Below are positions 16,532 through 26,645 of a stretch of 64,000 bases of DNA, piece by piece. This DNA is from Pantoea sp. Ap-967 (GTDB lineage: Bacteria > Pseudomonadota > Gammaproteobacteria > Pseudomonadales > Pseudomonadaceae): contig NZ_VWXK01000002.1 in NCBI RefSeq assembly GCF_011752565.1, forward strand, positions 124,001-188,000, written 5' to 3'. Position 1 is the stretch's first letter; the number at the start of each line of letters is the position of its first letter. Position numbers and translations under genes: made by a program. The notes under the pieces were generated by a model, which did no database searches, was not told the origin of the DNA, and saw nothing but the letters and a program-made list of their open reading frames with translations.

Positions 16532-19500
16532 ATGCACCCACCCCTGCCTTTTCACACCCAGCAACTGGCCCGCACACTACCGCCATGGTCCCGGCACCTG
16601 GCCCGCCCCTCGGTCGAACAGATCATGGCCACCCAGCGCCCCGAGCATGTGCAGGCCGACGGGCAACCCTGCCCCTGGTACCGCGACGCCAGCGACGCCC
16701 AGCGCCAGGCACTGCACGCCGCCATCGGCCAACGCGACAGCAGCCACCTGGCGCTGCAACGCGCCCTGAAACCGCTCAAGGGCATTACCGAGTTCTGCCA
16801 GCCACTGCTGTCGCAACGGCTTGCAATAACAGCCGCAGTCGATGAGGCGGTGTATTTTTTCCAGCCGTTCAAGCAGCGCCCCGGGGTGGATGTGGGCATT
16901 GAAAGTGGCATCGGTGCGCTCCCCGGCCCCGACCGCTTCGAGTACGACCCCAGCGGTACACCGCGCAAGGTCACTCTGCTGGAGGCGGCCCTGCACAACT
17001 TCACCCACACGGCGGAGGCCGGCCCCTACAGCCAACTGCACCAGGGCAAGACTGACGGCACCCCAATGGTGGGGCTCAGCGTGCCGGAATTCATCGACAC
17101 CTGCCGCGAACTGGACCTGGGCCAGCAGTACCAGGGCCACCTCGCCGCGTGCTACGACGGTGCGGACAAGCACCGGCTGGAAACCCTCTGGTGCCAGGCA
17201 TCGAAGGATGCGTTACAGGTACAGGCCCATATCGCCGCCCTGCGCGGCAGGCTTGGCGCGCCTGGCCTGGCCGCCATCGGGCAGCTCTGCACGCAACAGC
17301 AGGCCCCCCAGTACGACGGTGCACCGCTTGGCTGCTGGCGCCTGGACCTGTTCGGCACACCGCTGCACGAAGTGCTGGTGATCGGCCCAAACCACGGCAG
17401 CCAAACGAACCCCTGCATCCTGTACATTCCTGGCGCACCCGATGCTCCACTGCAGGAGTATGCCTCGGCCAGCGCCGCCGCCGCGGCCCTGGCACTGCGC
17501 ATGCAGCACGAGCCCCTGCTGCAGTGCATGCTGCGCTTCGCCCCCCAGGCCTTGCAGGCTGGCCTGGCCAAGCGTGTGCGCGAGCACCTGTTCGACCGCC
17601 CGCAACCGCCCAGCGTGCCACCCGAACTGCCCAAGCCCAACCCTCGCCTGTTGTTCAAGGCCACGCCGCTGCCAGTTCTGCCATGGCCCAGGCTGTACGC
17701 CGCCCATGTGGCCAGGCTCAAGGCCGATGCCGCCACCCTGGCAGTGCCAACCGCTGACGTCGACGCCAAGGCACGGGTCGAGCTGTTCGAACACATCGCC
17801 TCGCTGGGCCTGGACCTGGCCAACGTCGCCGCGCTGTTCATTCCGGGGCTGAACACCGTGATGCTGGCCGTGGGCGCGGCGCAGATCATGGAAAGCGTGT
17901 TCCACGGTATCGAGGCCTGGGAACAGGAGGACAAGGCCCAGGCGGCAGCCCAGCTGGAATCGGTGTTGCTCAACATTGCCTTGATGGGCGCGGTGGCCGG
18001 CGGTGCGGCGCTGCTCAAGCAATCGCGCTTCGTCGATTCGCTGCTACGCATCGAACACGCAGGCGGCGAACGCTTGTGGCACCCCGATGTGCACGGTTAC
18101 GCCTCGCCTTTAACACTACCTGAAACACTGCAAGCCAACCCAAGCGGCCAACTGCTGCACGAAGGCCGCCACTACGTTCGGCTGGGCGGCCAACTGTACG
18201 AGCAAACCCAAGGCGCCGACGGCCAATGGCGGCTCGAACACCCGCGCGACCCCGAGGCCTACCGCCCGGTGATGCGCCCCATCGCCGGGGGCGCCTGGCG
18301 CATCGAGGGCGAACAACCGCTGGACTGGCCGCGCGAGCAACTGCTCAAACGCCTGGGCGCCGACGCCGAAGCCCTTGAGCAGGCCGACCTGGACGCCGCG
18401 CTGCGCTGCACCGGCCTGGACGAAGATGCCTTGCGCCACGCCCATGTCAGCGAAACCGGTACCCCGCCGCTGCTGGCCGATGCCCTGAAGCGTCTGCGTA
18501 TCGACCAGGAAACCAGCGAGCTGATCAACAACGTGCGCCACGGCCGGTCGGTGGCCGCGCACAAGCACTATGCCCTGCCCGCCCTGGTGGAACTGCCCGG
18601 CTGGCCCCAGGACCACGTGATCGAGCTGTTCCAAGGCCCTGAGCCGTGGGGAGCATCGACGCTCTACGGGCAACACCAGCAACCGGACGCGGTGGTGATC
18701 GCCCTCACCCGCACCGAACTGGAGCAAGGCAAGCTGAGCCAGGCCGTCTTGCAACAGCTCGATGATGCATACGCCAGTGCCTTGCTACCCGAAGGGGTGG
18801 CGTCAGCAGCCCGCGCCAGCGCGCTGGACGCCAAGCTCGCCAATACCCTCAGCGATCGCCGCGCCGCCCTGTTCGACAGCTTGATGAGCAGCAGCCAGCC
18901 GCCCCTGGGCGATGCGGCGCGGGTCATCAAGCGCCAATTCACCAGCCTGCCCACCCCCGCGTTGGACGCCCTGCTCGCCCACGCCAGCCCCGCCGAACAC
19001 CTGCGCCTGGCCGCCGGGCGCGTGCCGCTGCGCCTCGCCGAAGAAGCGCGCAGGCTGCAGGCCCAGGTACGCCTGGACCGCGCGCTGCTGGGCCTGTATC
19101 GGCCGAGCTTGGCCAACGCCGACAGCCATGTGCTGAGCACCGCCCTGCAGGCCAGGCATCCCAACGCCAGCGCCGCACAACGGTTGCAAACGGCGCTGAC
19201 AGACCGCACCCAAAGCGCGAGCTTGCTCGGCCAGCAACCCATCCGCCCAGGGTACCGCTCGCCCCTGCGCCTGGCCGATGGTCGCCATGGCTACCCCCTC
19301 AGCGGCCGCGGCAGGTGGCGGGAGTGGGTAAGGCTTGGCACCACCCGCCACGAAGAACGCAGGCTGCAGGAACTCTACCCGTCGCTGGACGCCCCGCAAC
19401 GCCGCGCGCTGCTTGATGCCCTGCGTCAGCGCGGCGACATTGGCGAGCAAATTCGCCACCTGCAACGCGAACGTGCCGAGTTGCAGGGCCATCTGCAAGC

Positions 19501-21442
19501 CTGGGCCGACGAGGCTCAGGGCGACGCCCGGGAACATCGCCTGCGTTTCCAGCAAGCGGTCAACCGCGCAGCGCGGCGCGACGAAGGCGCTGTGCTGACG
19601 CTCCAGCACATGACACTGGAGCACCTACCGGCGCTACCGGCACGCCTGGACCACATCACCTCGCTGAACGTGCAAGGGCTGAACCTGCAAACCCTGTCGC
19701 CTGTGTTTCTACAGAGCTTCCCGCACCTGGAGCGCCTGCGCCTGTCGCGCAACCCGGCCCTGCAACCCGGCTCGCTGTTCCAGGCGTTACGCCATGCGCC
19801 GCAGTTGCGCGCGCTGGAAGTGGCGGGTAGCTCACTGGGGGCCCTGGACGACGCCGGGCGTGAAGCGCTGGCCAGCCTGCGCAGGCTGCGTGAACTGCGC
19901 TTGAGCGATGCCGAACTGACGCTGGCCACCCCCGACCTGCAGGCGATCGCGGCCCTGCCGCTGGAGCACCTGCACCTGAGCAACAACGCCATCACCCTGA
20001 CCGCGGACAGCGCTGCGCAGTTTGGCCAGATGACCCGCCTGGTGGCATTGAACCTGTCGCACAACCCGCTGGGCATCCCGCCCACCCTCGCCCGCCTGCA
20101 CCACCTGCAAACCCTGGAACTCGACACCTGCGCGCTGCAAGCCTGGCCAGAGGGCTTGACCGAGCTGATGAATCGGCCCGATTACGCCCTGCGCAACATC
20201 CAGCTCAGCGAAAACGCCATTCACCGCCTGCCAACGCTCGAAGACATCCTCGCCAGCGCCTATGCGCAAAACCTGCTGAGCGCCCATGGGCAGAACTGGG
20301 AGTTTCACTTCAACCGACTGGAGCCAGAGCAAACCCGCCAGCTCCGCGCCATTGGCGTAGGCGTAGTCGAACATGCCGATTTCCTGCCCGAGGCCACTGC
20401 CGTCGACTGGCGTGCCGCCGCCAGCACCGAGCGCCAACAGGTGTGGGATGAGCTGTTCGACGCAGGCAACAACCGCGAGCTGCGCGAAGTGGTGGAGCGC
20501 GTCGGCCGCTCGGCGCAGGCCCTGCACAACCAGCCATCGCTGGGCACCCAGGTGTGGCGGCTGCTGGAAGCGGCCAGCGAAGACCAGCGCCTGCGCGAAC
20601 GCCTGAACGAAGTGGCCAGTGAGTTCCCGCCGTCGTGCGGCGATGCCGGCGCCGATGGCTTCAGCACCCTGGAAATCGAACTGTTGGCCTTCCGTGAAAG
20701 CCGCCAGGCCAATATCCCGGGCCCCTACCTGTTCCAGTTCTACCAGCGCCTGTTCCGCCGCGAGCAGGTCAACCTGCTGGCAGCCCGTATCCATGCCGCG
20801 CGCCTGGCTCGGCAACGCGCCTTGCTCGACTGGCTGGAGCAAACCCCGGAAAGCCGGCCACAGTTCCCGGAGTTGCCGGCACTGGACGAACTGGATGACA
20901 TCAGCCTCATGGACCTTGAGCAAGGTGGCGTGGATGACATCGAAATCCGCCTGGCCCTGCGCCAATCCCTGGCCGAGCCGCTGGCGTTTCCGGAGCCAAG
21001 CCAGGACATGCTCTACCGCGATGCCGCCCGCATCAGCAGCCTGACCATCGACAACGTGGAGGATACGGTACGGGCGCGCGATGAAGCCCCACGCCTACGG
21101 CGGGCATGGATTGCCGGGCAGCCGAGCTGGCGGCGCTTTCTGCGGGTACGCTTCGCCACGCGCTTCGCCGAGCTGGATGCGCGCTGGTACCAAGGCATGA
21201 CCTACCTGGACTTCTGCCTCGACCCACAAGGTGAAGCGGTCAGCAGCCTCGACAGCCGGGTACGCGAGGCCCTGGCCGAGGTGCTGCCGGCGCCGCTACT
21301 GGACGACAGCGGTAACCTGCAGCGGATGCCCCTCAACAGCCAGCAGTACGAACAGGCGCTCAAGCGCCTGATGAGCGAGCGTCAGGCCGAGCTGGAAGCG
21401 CTGTACGCCCGCCTCACCCGGCAACAGGACCCCAACGACTGA
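16532..21442 (+). CDS. Toxin-like protein with LRR and NEL-type E3 ubiquitin ligase domain
   Basis: This 1636-residue protein has three parts. Residues about 1-1000 resemble the large dermonecrotic-toxin-like N-terminal region of Pseudomonas (DUF6543 type), with a hydrophobic hairpin near 430-480. Residues about 1040-1260 are leucine-rich repeats (LERLRLSRNPAL, LRELRLSDAEL, LEHLHLSNNAI, LVALNLSHNPL). The last about 350 are a NEL domain, the E3 ligase of IpaH/SspH effectors, with Cys1369 in a C-G-D motif (PPSCGDAGAD). Such proteins ubiquitinate host-cell proteins after delivery. No type III genes or chaperone are in the window. GGAG precedes the ATG. Confidence 0.85.
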   Translation: MHPPLPFHTQQLARTLPPWSRHLARPSVEQIMATQRPEHVQADGQPCPWYRDASDAQRQALHAAIGQRDSSHLALQRALKPLKGITEFCQPLLSQRLAITAAVDEAVYFFQPFKQRPGVDVGIESGIGALPGPDRFEYDPSGTPRKVTLLEAALHNFTHTAEAGPYSQLHQGKTDGTPMVGLSVPEFIDTCRELDLGQQYQGHLAACYDGADKHRLETLWCQASKDALQVQAHIAALRGRLGAPGLAAIGQLCTQQQAPQYDGAPLGCWRLDLFGTPLHEVLVIGPNHGSQTNPCILYIPGAPDAPLQEYASASAAAAALALRMQHEPLLQCMLRFAPQALQAGLAKRVREHLFDRPQPPSVPPELPKPNPRLLFKATPLPVLPWPRLYAAHVARLKADAATLAVPTADVDAKARVELFEHIASLGLDLANVAALFIPGLNTVMLAVGAAQIMESVFHGIEAWEQEDKAQAAAQLESVLLNIALMGAVAGGAALLKQSRFVDSLLRIEHAGGERLWHPDVHGYASPLTLPETLQANPSGQLLHEGRHYVRLGGQLYEQTQGADGQWRLEHPRDPEAYRPVMRPIAGGAWRIEGEQPLDWPREQLLKRLGADAEALEQADLDAALRCTGLDEDALRHAHVSETGTPPLLADALKRLRIDQETSELINNVRHGRSVAAHKHYALPALVELPGWPQDHVIELFQGPEPWGASTLYGQHQQPDAVVIALTRTELEQGKLSQAVLQQLDDAYASALLPEGVASAARASALDAKLANTLSDRRAALFDSLMSSSQPPLGDAARVIKRQFTSLPTPALDALLAHASPAEHLRLAAGRVPLRLAEEARRLQAQVRLDRALLGLYRPSLANADSHVLSTALQARHPNASAAQRLQTALTDRTQSASLLGQQPIRPGYRSPLRLADGRHGYPLSGRGRWREWVRLGTTRHEERRLQELYPSLDAPQRRALLDALRQRGDIGEQIRHLQRERAELQGHLQAWADEAQGDAREHRLRFQQAVNRAARRDEGAVLTLQHMTLEHLPALPARLDHITSLNVQGLNLQTLSPVFLQSFPHLERLRLSRNPALQPGSLFQALRHAPQLRALEVAGSSLGALDDAGREALASLRRLRELRLSDAELTLATPDLQAIAALPLEHLHLSNNAITLTADSAAQFGQMTRLVALNLSHNPLGIPPTLARLHHLQTLELDTCALQAWPEGLTELMNRPDYALRNIQLSENAIHRLPTLEDILASAYAQNLLSAHGQNWEFHFNRLEPEQTRQLRAIGVGVVEHADFLPEATAVDWRAAASTERQQVWDELFDAGNNRELREVVERVGRSAQALHNQPSLGTQVWRLLEAASEDQRLRERLNEVASEFPPSCGDAGADGFSTLEIELLAFRESRQANIPGPYLFQFYQRLFRREQVNLLAARIHAARLARQRALLDWLEQTPESRPQFPELPALDELDDISLMDLEQGGVDDIEIRLALRQSLAEPLAFPEPSQDMLYRDAARISSLTIDNVEDTVRARDEAPRLRRAWIAGQPSWRRFLRVRFATRFAELDARWYQGMTYLDFCLDPQGEAVSSLDSRVREALAEVLPAPLLDDSGNLQRMPLNSQQYEQALKRLMSERQAELEALYARLTRQQDPND

Positions 21443-21446
21443 GCCG

Positions 21447-23951
21447 TCACTGGCCGCGCAAGTCTTCGAAGAAGGCTTGCCGGCCATCCACCTGGCTGGA
21501 AGCGCGCGGGGCTGCCGCCGCCTCGCCGCTGGCCGCCTCCACATGCCAGTAGCAGTGCCTGACCGCACGGGTCACAGCCACATAGGCCAGGCGCTGCACC
21601 TCCTCTTTCTGGGCCGTGTCGAAGGGCTGGGCATCCCCTGCACGGCCCAGGCCCGCCAGGCGGTACACCTGGTTCTTGTAGGGCGAGCTGGTCAGGTATT
21701 GGCAGTCGCCGAGCATGAACACCGCATCAGCCTGCAGGCCCTTGGCACTGTGGTAGGTCAGCTGGCGCAGCCGGCGCTGCTCGGCCGGCAGCATGGCCTC
21801 GGCCTGCAGCACCCCCTGCAGGTGGTCGTTCATCAAGGCTTTGTCGCTGCCCTTGCGGTACAGCATCATCACCGACTCGCCACGCTGGTAGTGCTCGATC
21901 AGGGTTTCGCCCAACGCCGCCTCATCACGGTCGAACACCCGCACCGGCGCCCCCGGCAGCTCGGCGGCCGGCCCGCTTGCCCTGGCCTTCTTGCCCGCGA
22001 TGGCCGGGGTGCCCTTGACCAGGTGCTCGGCCGCGTCGATCACCTGCTGCTGGCAGCGGTAGTTGTCGACCAACATCACCCGGGTATTGGCCGGCGACGG
22101 GAAAGCCTTGGTGAACTCCATGAAATACTTCGGTGAACTGCCGCGCCAGCCGTAGATCGATTGCCAGTCATCGCCCACGCACATCAGTGAACTGTGCTGG
22201 GCATGGCGCCCGGTATGCATGGACGGGCCACGGCGGCGGATTTCCGCAAGGCTGGCGCGTAGCCAGCTGACGATCTGCGGCGAAACGTCCTGGAACTCAT
22301 CGATCATCAGGTGCGCCAATGGCCGCAGCAGCGGGTCGGGCAGCAACTGCAGGTTTTCCGGGTTGTTCTCGCCAAACAGGGCAAACATGCGGTTGTAGCT
22401 CATGACCGGCGGGGTCTGGTTCAGCAGGTGTGACTCCAGTGCCTTCCAGTACAGCGCCAAAGCCTCGAAGAACAGCGCATCCGGGTCGCCGGACGGAAAA
22501 CTCATGGCCGCGACGGCGCTGTGCACTTCCACGCCCAGGTTTTCAATGAAGCTGGCAGCGCCGACAAAGGCATCGAGCAGCGGCGACGCTGCCAGCTCAC
22601 CCTTGACCTTGTATTCGAAGCCTGGCCCTGCCACCGCGTCACCGGCCAGGGAGGCGGCCAGGCGCCGGGCCATGCTGTAGTTGTCGAGCCAGATCAGCGG
22701 CTTGTCACAGAACGCCTGCAGCAACGTGCGCTTGACCGCCCACTCGGCGCGCACCGCAAGCTTTGCCCCCGGGCGCTGGTACTGGGCGCTCTCCGAAGGG
22801 TCGAAACCCAGCACCACCCAAGCATCCAGGCCGGCCAGGCGACCATGCACGTGGAAGCGGCTGCCGCGAATCTCCACGGTTTCACGGCATGGCTCTATGC
22901 CCTTGATCGGCCAGGCACCGGCGGCGAACCACAGGTCCTCGATCATGTCGCACAGCTCTTCGTCGCGCTGGGCGGCCAGTTGCGTCACCTGTACGCGCTT
23001 CTGCACATCCGGGTGGTCCGGGTCCAGCGGCTTGAGCTGCAGCGCCTCGCGGCGCAGGGTGGCGATGATCTGGGCAAAACGCGGGCTCTCGGCCAGCAGG
23101 TCGCTGTAGCACTGGTTGAGCTGCTGGCGCTGGGCGTCGTTCAGGCGCAGGTCGAACGGGTTGCTGTCCGCCTCCGCTTCACGGCCCGCAGGCATCTCGT
23201 TGCCCAGGGTTTCGAATGCCCGCACCTGGGCAAAGCCCGGCAAGCTGCGCACCAACGGCAGAATGCGCGAGTGAAAGGTGCGCACCAGTTCACGCGCCTT
23301 GGCAGGCTGCAGGTCCAGCTGCCAGAGGGCGAATACTTGAACCAGGCGCTTGATGAAGTCCTTGCGCGACTCGCGGGTGAAGGTCACCACGGTCATTGCA
23401 TCCAGCTCGTAGCCCAGGTAGTGGCGCAGCAGCAGGATGCGCAACACCAGCGACGTCGATTTGCCCGCACCTGCGCCCGCCACCACGCAGGTGGAAGGCG
23501 TATCGCTGAAAATCAACTTCCATTGCGCCGCGCTGGGTTGCGCCTGGGCCGGCAGGCGCTGGGCGACATCGGCCTTGAAGCGCTTTTTCAGCTCAGCGGT
23601 CAATGGCAGGCGCCAGTCGTCGAACAGGTTGTCGTCCTGCCCCGGCACGGCGGCGGTGTCTGGGCGCGAATCGCGGATCACCAACACCTGGCGCCCGGCC
23701 TCAAAGCCTTCCACCCGGCCGCGCTCGAAGCCCTCGCGCACGCCGTCGGCATGGCCGCTGCGCAGACCCATGGCGTGGCCAAGGAACCAGGAGTCACGGT
23801 GCTGCGCCTGCAAGCGGCTCAAGCCACGCCCCAGCAAGCGGGCGGCCAGGCGCCGGAACCAGGGCAGCTGGGCGGGCGGGGTCAGTTCGGCAGGGGCCTG
23901 GGGTTGCTCGTGGGCCACGGTCACTCCGTTGAAAATCAAATCAGCGGGCAT
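21447..23951 (-). CDS. UvrD/Rep-like superfamily 1 DNA helicase
   Basis: The 834-residue protein is a 3'-5' type SF1A helicase. It shows Walker A (AGAGAGKSTSL), motif Ia (TVVTFTRESRKDFIKRL), Walker B (HLMIDEFQDVS), motif III (CVGDDWQSIYGWRG) and later motifs (TYHSAKGLQAD; YVAVTRAVRHCYW). The N-terminal about 150 residues are a separate family-specific region ahead of the motor, as in HelD-like helicases. The ATG at 23951 was preferred, but a TTG six codons earlier is also possible; neither has a strong RBS. It ends 4 bases from the convergent NEL gene. Confidence 0.9.
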   Translation of the reverse strand: MPADLIFNGVTVAHEQPQAPAELTPPAQLPWFRRLAARLLGRGLSRLQAQHRDSWFLGHAMGLRSGHADGVREGFERGRVEGFEAGRQVLVIRDSRPDTAAVPGQDDNLFDDWRLPLTAELKKRFKADVAQRLPAQAQPSAAQWKLIFSDTPSTCVVAGAGAGKSTSLVLRILLLRHYLGYELDAMTVVTFTRESRKDFIKRLVQVFALWQLDLQPAKARELVRTFHSRILPLVRSLPGFAQVRAFETLGNEMPAGREAEADSNPFDLRLNDAQRQQLNQCYSDLLAESPRFAQIIATLRREALQLKPLDPDHPDVQKRVQVTQLAAQRDEELCDMIEDLWFAAGAWPIKGIEPCRETVEIRGSRFHVHGRLAGLDAWVVLGFDPSESAQYQRPGAKLAVRAEWAVKRTLLQAFCDKPLIWLDNYSMARRLAASLAGDAVAGPGFEYKVKGELAASPLLDAFVGAASFIENLGVEVHSAVAAMSFPSGDPDALFFEALALYWKALESHLLNQTPPVMSYNRMFALFGENNPENLQLLPDPLLRPLAHLMIDEFQDVSPQIVSWLRASLAEIRRRGPSMHTGRHAQHSSLMCVGDDWQSIYGWRGSSPKYFMEFTKAFPSPANTRVMLVDNYRCQQQVIDAAEHLVKGTPAIAGKKARASGPAAELPGAPVRVFDRDEAALGETLIEHYQRGESVMMLYRKGSDKALMNDHLQGVLQAEAMLPAEQRRLRQLTYHSAKGLQADAVFMLGDCQYLTSSPYKNQVYRLAGLGRAGDAQPFDTAQKEEVQRLAYVAVTRAVRHCYWHVEAASGEAAAAPRASSQVDGRQAFFEDLRGQ

Positions 23952-24137
23952 GTTCGCCGCATCCGCCAAAAATCGCCAGCGAATGCTTGAAGATCAGTGG
24001 ATTAGGCGATGAATCGCATAATTCACAGCGAGTTAAAATATCTACATATACGATCATATCAAGCCGATATTTACGCTTATTTTCGATCTATTAATGCCGC
24101 ATCATGGTTCCATTCCCCCGATTCAAGGAGCACGATC

Positions 24138-24836
24138 ATGCTGCAACTGCGACCCTTCGAAAGCCTTGGCCATGCTAACCACGGCTGGCTCGATGCCCAC
24201 CACCACTTCTCGTTCGCCGAGTACTACGACCCGGCGCGCATGCACTGGGGCAACCTGCGGGTGTGGAACGATGACTTGATCGCCGCTGGCAGTGGCTTCC
24301 CGCCGCACCCGCACCGCGACATGGAAATCATCACCTATGTGCGTGAAGGCGCCATTACCCACCAGGACAGCCTGGGCAACAAAGGCCGCACCGAAGCCGG
24401 TGACGTGCAGGTGATGAGTGCCGGGACCGGCATCGTGCACAGCGAGTACAACCTGGAAGAAATCGACACGCGCATTTTCCAGATCTGGATCGTGCCGGAG
24501 AAAGTCGGTGACGCGCCTTCCTGGGGTGTGCGCCCGTTCCCCAAAGGCGAACGTGGCGAAGGCTTCGTGACCTTGGCCAGTGGCCGCGCCGGTGATGAAG
24601 ACAGCTTGCAGATCCGCGCCGATGCACGGCTGCTGGCCGCCACCTTGCGTGCAGGAGAAACCGCCGAATACCGCTTCGACGCCGGGCGCCGGGGTTACCT
24701 GGTGCCGGCCAAGGGGCTGGTGGAGGTCAATGGCCTGCGGGCCAAGGGCCGCGATGGCGTGGCGATCGAGCAGGAAGACGTGCTGCGGGTGACCGCGGTC
24801 GAAGATAGCGAAATCGTTCTGGTCGATGTGGCGTAA
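24138..24836 (+). CDS. Pirin family protein
   Basis: This 232-residue protein is a two-cupin pirin. The metal-binding motif is PPHPHRDMEIITYV with histidines and glutamate, and the later MSAGTGIVHSEYN supplies more ligands. Bacterial pirins bind iron; some degrade flavonoids such as quercetin and others act as redox-responsive modulators. AAGGAG lies 8 bases before the ATG at 24138, while the longer ORF extends into AT-rich untranslated sequence. It stands alone between a helicase and pgm. Confidence 0.92.
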   Translation: MLQLRPFESLGHANHGWLDAHHHFSFAEYYDPARMHWGNLRVWNDDLIAAGSGFPPHPHRDMEIITYVREGAITHQDSLGNKGRTEAGDVQVMSAGTGIVHSEYNLEEIDTRIFQIWIVPEKVGDAPSWGVRPFPKGERGEGFVTLASGRAGDEDSLQIRADARLLAATLRAGETAEYRFDAGRRGYLVPAKGLVEVNGLRAKGRDGVAIEQEDVLRVTAVEDSEIVLVDVA

Positions 24837-24868
24837 GCCAAGGAGAAAGCCCGCCCCTACACACCCGA

Positions 24869-24893
24869 TGTAGGAGCGGGCTTGCCCCGCGAA
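24869..24893. repeat. REP element
   Basis: A perfect 25-base REP copy with a partial inverted arm before it (AAGCCCGCCCCTACA, 24847-24861). It lies between the convergent ends of the pirin and pgm genes. Confidence 0.85.
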
Positions 24894-24924
24894 TGGGCTG
24901 CCCAGCAGCCCCCGCTCACCTCAC

Positions 24925-26562
24925 TCAGGCAATCGCCGCATCCACCAGCACCTGAGCCTCTTGCACCAAGCGCTTGAGGTGCGCCTCGTCGACAAAGCTT
25001 TCGGCGTAGATCTTGTAGATGTCCTCGGTGCCCGACGGCCGCGCCGCAAACCAGCCATTGGCTGTCATCACCTTCAACCCGCCAATGGCCTGGCCGTTGC
25101 CTGGCGCGTGGCTCAAGATCTGCACGATTGGCTCACCGGCCAGTTCGGTCGACTTCACCTGCTCTGGCGCCAACTTGCCCAGGGCCGCCTTTTGCCGTGC
25201 ATCGGCCTTGGCCTCGACACGGGTGGCAAACGGCTTGCCCAACGCCGCCGTCAGGTCGTCGTAGGCCTGGCTTGGGTTACGCCCGGTGCGCGCGGTCATC
25301 TCGGCCGCCAGCAATGCCGGAATCAGCCCGTCCTTGTCGGTGGCCCACACCGAGCCGTCCTTGCGCAGGAACGAAGCACCGGCACTCTCCTCGCCACCAA
25401 AGCCCAATGAACCCTCGAACAACCCCTGGGCAAAGAACTTGAAGCCCACTGGCACTTCGTACAGCTCACGGCCCAGGCGCTCGGTAACGCGGTCGATCAG
25501 GCCGCTGGACACCACCGTCTTGCCGACGGCAGCGTCGCTGCGCCATTGCGGGCGGTGGCGGTACAGGTAGTCGATGGCCACGGCCAGGTAGTTGTTTGGC
25601 TGCAGCAGGCCATCGGCGGTAACGATGCCATGGCGGTCGTGGTCCGGGTCACAGGCAAAGGCCACGTCGAAGCGCTCGCGCAGGCCGATCAGGCCCTGCA
25701 TGGCGTAGGGCGAAGATGGGTCCATGCGGATCTGCCCGTCCCAGTCCACACACATGAAGCGGAAGGTTGGGTCGACTTCGGTGTTCACCACTTCCAGGTT
25801 CAGCTGGTAGCGCTCGGCAATTGCCGACCAGTAGCGCACACCTGCCCCACCCAGCGGGTCGACGCCAAGGCGCAGGTTGGCACCGCGAATCACGTCGAAA
25901 TCAATGACGTTTTCCAGGTCTGCCACATAGTGGCTCACATAGTCATGGCGCTGGGTCGTGGCCGCCTGCAGCGCCTGGGCGTGGCCGATGCGCTTGACCC
26001 CGGCCAGGTTCGCGGCCAGCAGTTCGTTGGCCTTGGCCTCGACCCACTTGGTCACGTCACTGTCGGCCGGGCCGCCATTGGGCGGGTTGTACTTGAAGCC
26101 GCCACTTTGCGGCGGGTTGTGCGACGGGGTGATGACGATGCCATCGGCCAGGCCCTGGCTGCGCCCACGGTTGTAGCAAAGGATGGCATGGGACACGGCC
26201 GGGGTCGGGGTGTACTCGTCATCCTTGGAGAGCATCACCTGCACGCCGTTGGCAGCCAGCACTTCCAGCGCGCTGGCAGCGGCCGGGGCAGACAGCGCGT
26301 GGGTGTCGGCGCCAATGAACAGCGGGCCATCGATGCCCTTTTCCTGGCGATACAGGCAGATGGCCTGGGTAATGGCCAGCACGTGGTACTCGTTGAAGCT
26401 CAGGTCGAACGAACTGCCGCGGTGGCCCGAGGTGCCGAAAGCCACACGCTGGGCCGCTACGGCGGCGTCGGGGCGGCCGGTGTAGTAAGCGGTGAGCAGG
26501 CGGGGAATATCGACGAGCACGCTGGCTGGAGCCGGCTTGCCTGCCAAAGGACTGAGCGTCAT
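24925..26562 (-). CDS. pgm: Phosphoglucomutase (alpha-D-glucose phosphate-specific)
   Basis: The 545-residue enzyme interconverts glucose 1-phosphate and glucose 6-phosphate in the cytoplasm, linking glycolysis to glycogen, trehalose and surface-sugar synthesis. All four signatures are visible: the phosphoserine loop [16 protein letters not shown], the Mg loop [10 protein letters not shown], the sugar loop GFGGEESAG and the phosphate-binding loop [10 protein letters not shown]. The length matches E. coli Pgm. It lies downstream of the FAN1/helicase operon on the same strand but 83 bases away, so it probably has its own promoter. Confidence 0.96.
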   Translation of the reverse strand: MTLSPLAGKPAPASVLVDIPRLLTAYYTGRPDAAVAAQRVAFGTSGHRGSSFDLSFNEYHVLAITQAICLYRQEKGIDGPLFIGADTHALSAPAAASALEVLAANGVQVMLSKDDEYTPTPAVSHAILCYNRGRSQGLADGIVITPSHNPPQSGGFKYNPPNGGPADSDVTKWVEAKANELLAANLAGVKRIGHAQALQAATTQRHDYVSHYVADLENVIDFDVIRGANLRLGVDPLGGAGVRYWSAIAERYQLNLEVVNTEVDPTFRFMCVDWDGQIRMDPSSPYAMQGLIGLRERFDVAFACDPDHDRHGIVTADGLLQPNNYLAVAIDYLYRHRPQWRSDAAVGKTVVSSGLIDRVTERLGRELYEVPVGFKFFAQGLFEGSLGFGGEESAGASFLRKDGSVWATDKDGLIPALLAAEMTARTGRNPSQAYDDLTAALGKPFATRVEAKADARQKAALGKLAPEQVKSTELAGEPIVQILSHAPGNGQAIGGLKVMTANGWFAARPSGTEDIYKIYAESFVDEAHLKRLVQEAQVLVDAAIA

Positions 26563-26645
26563 GCAAAAACCTCAAGTTCAACGGAAGTGGAAGTTGGAAC
26601 ACGCAGTGTACTGGGAGTTGCAGGCGCGCGCGACGGGCCGTCGGA

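Noticed and set aside
22521..23990. A 489-codon ORF opposite the UvrD-like gene
   Set aside because: High-GC codons open the opposite strand; no domain is recognisable, and the helicase motifs are on the minus strand.
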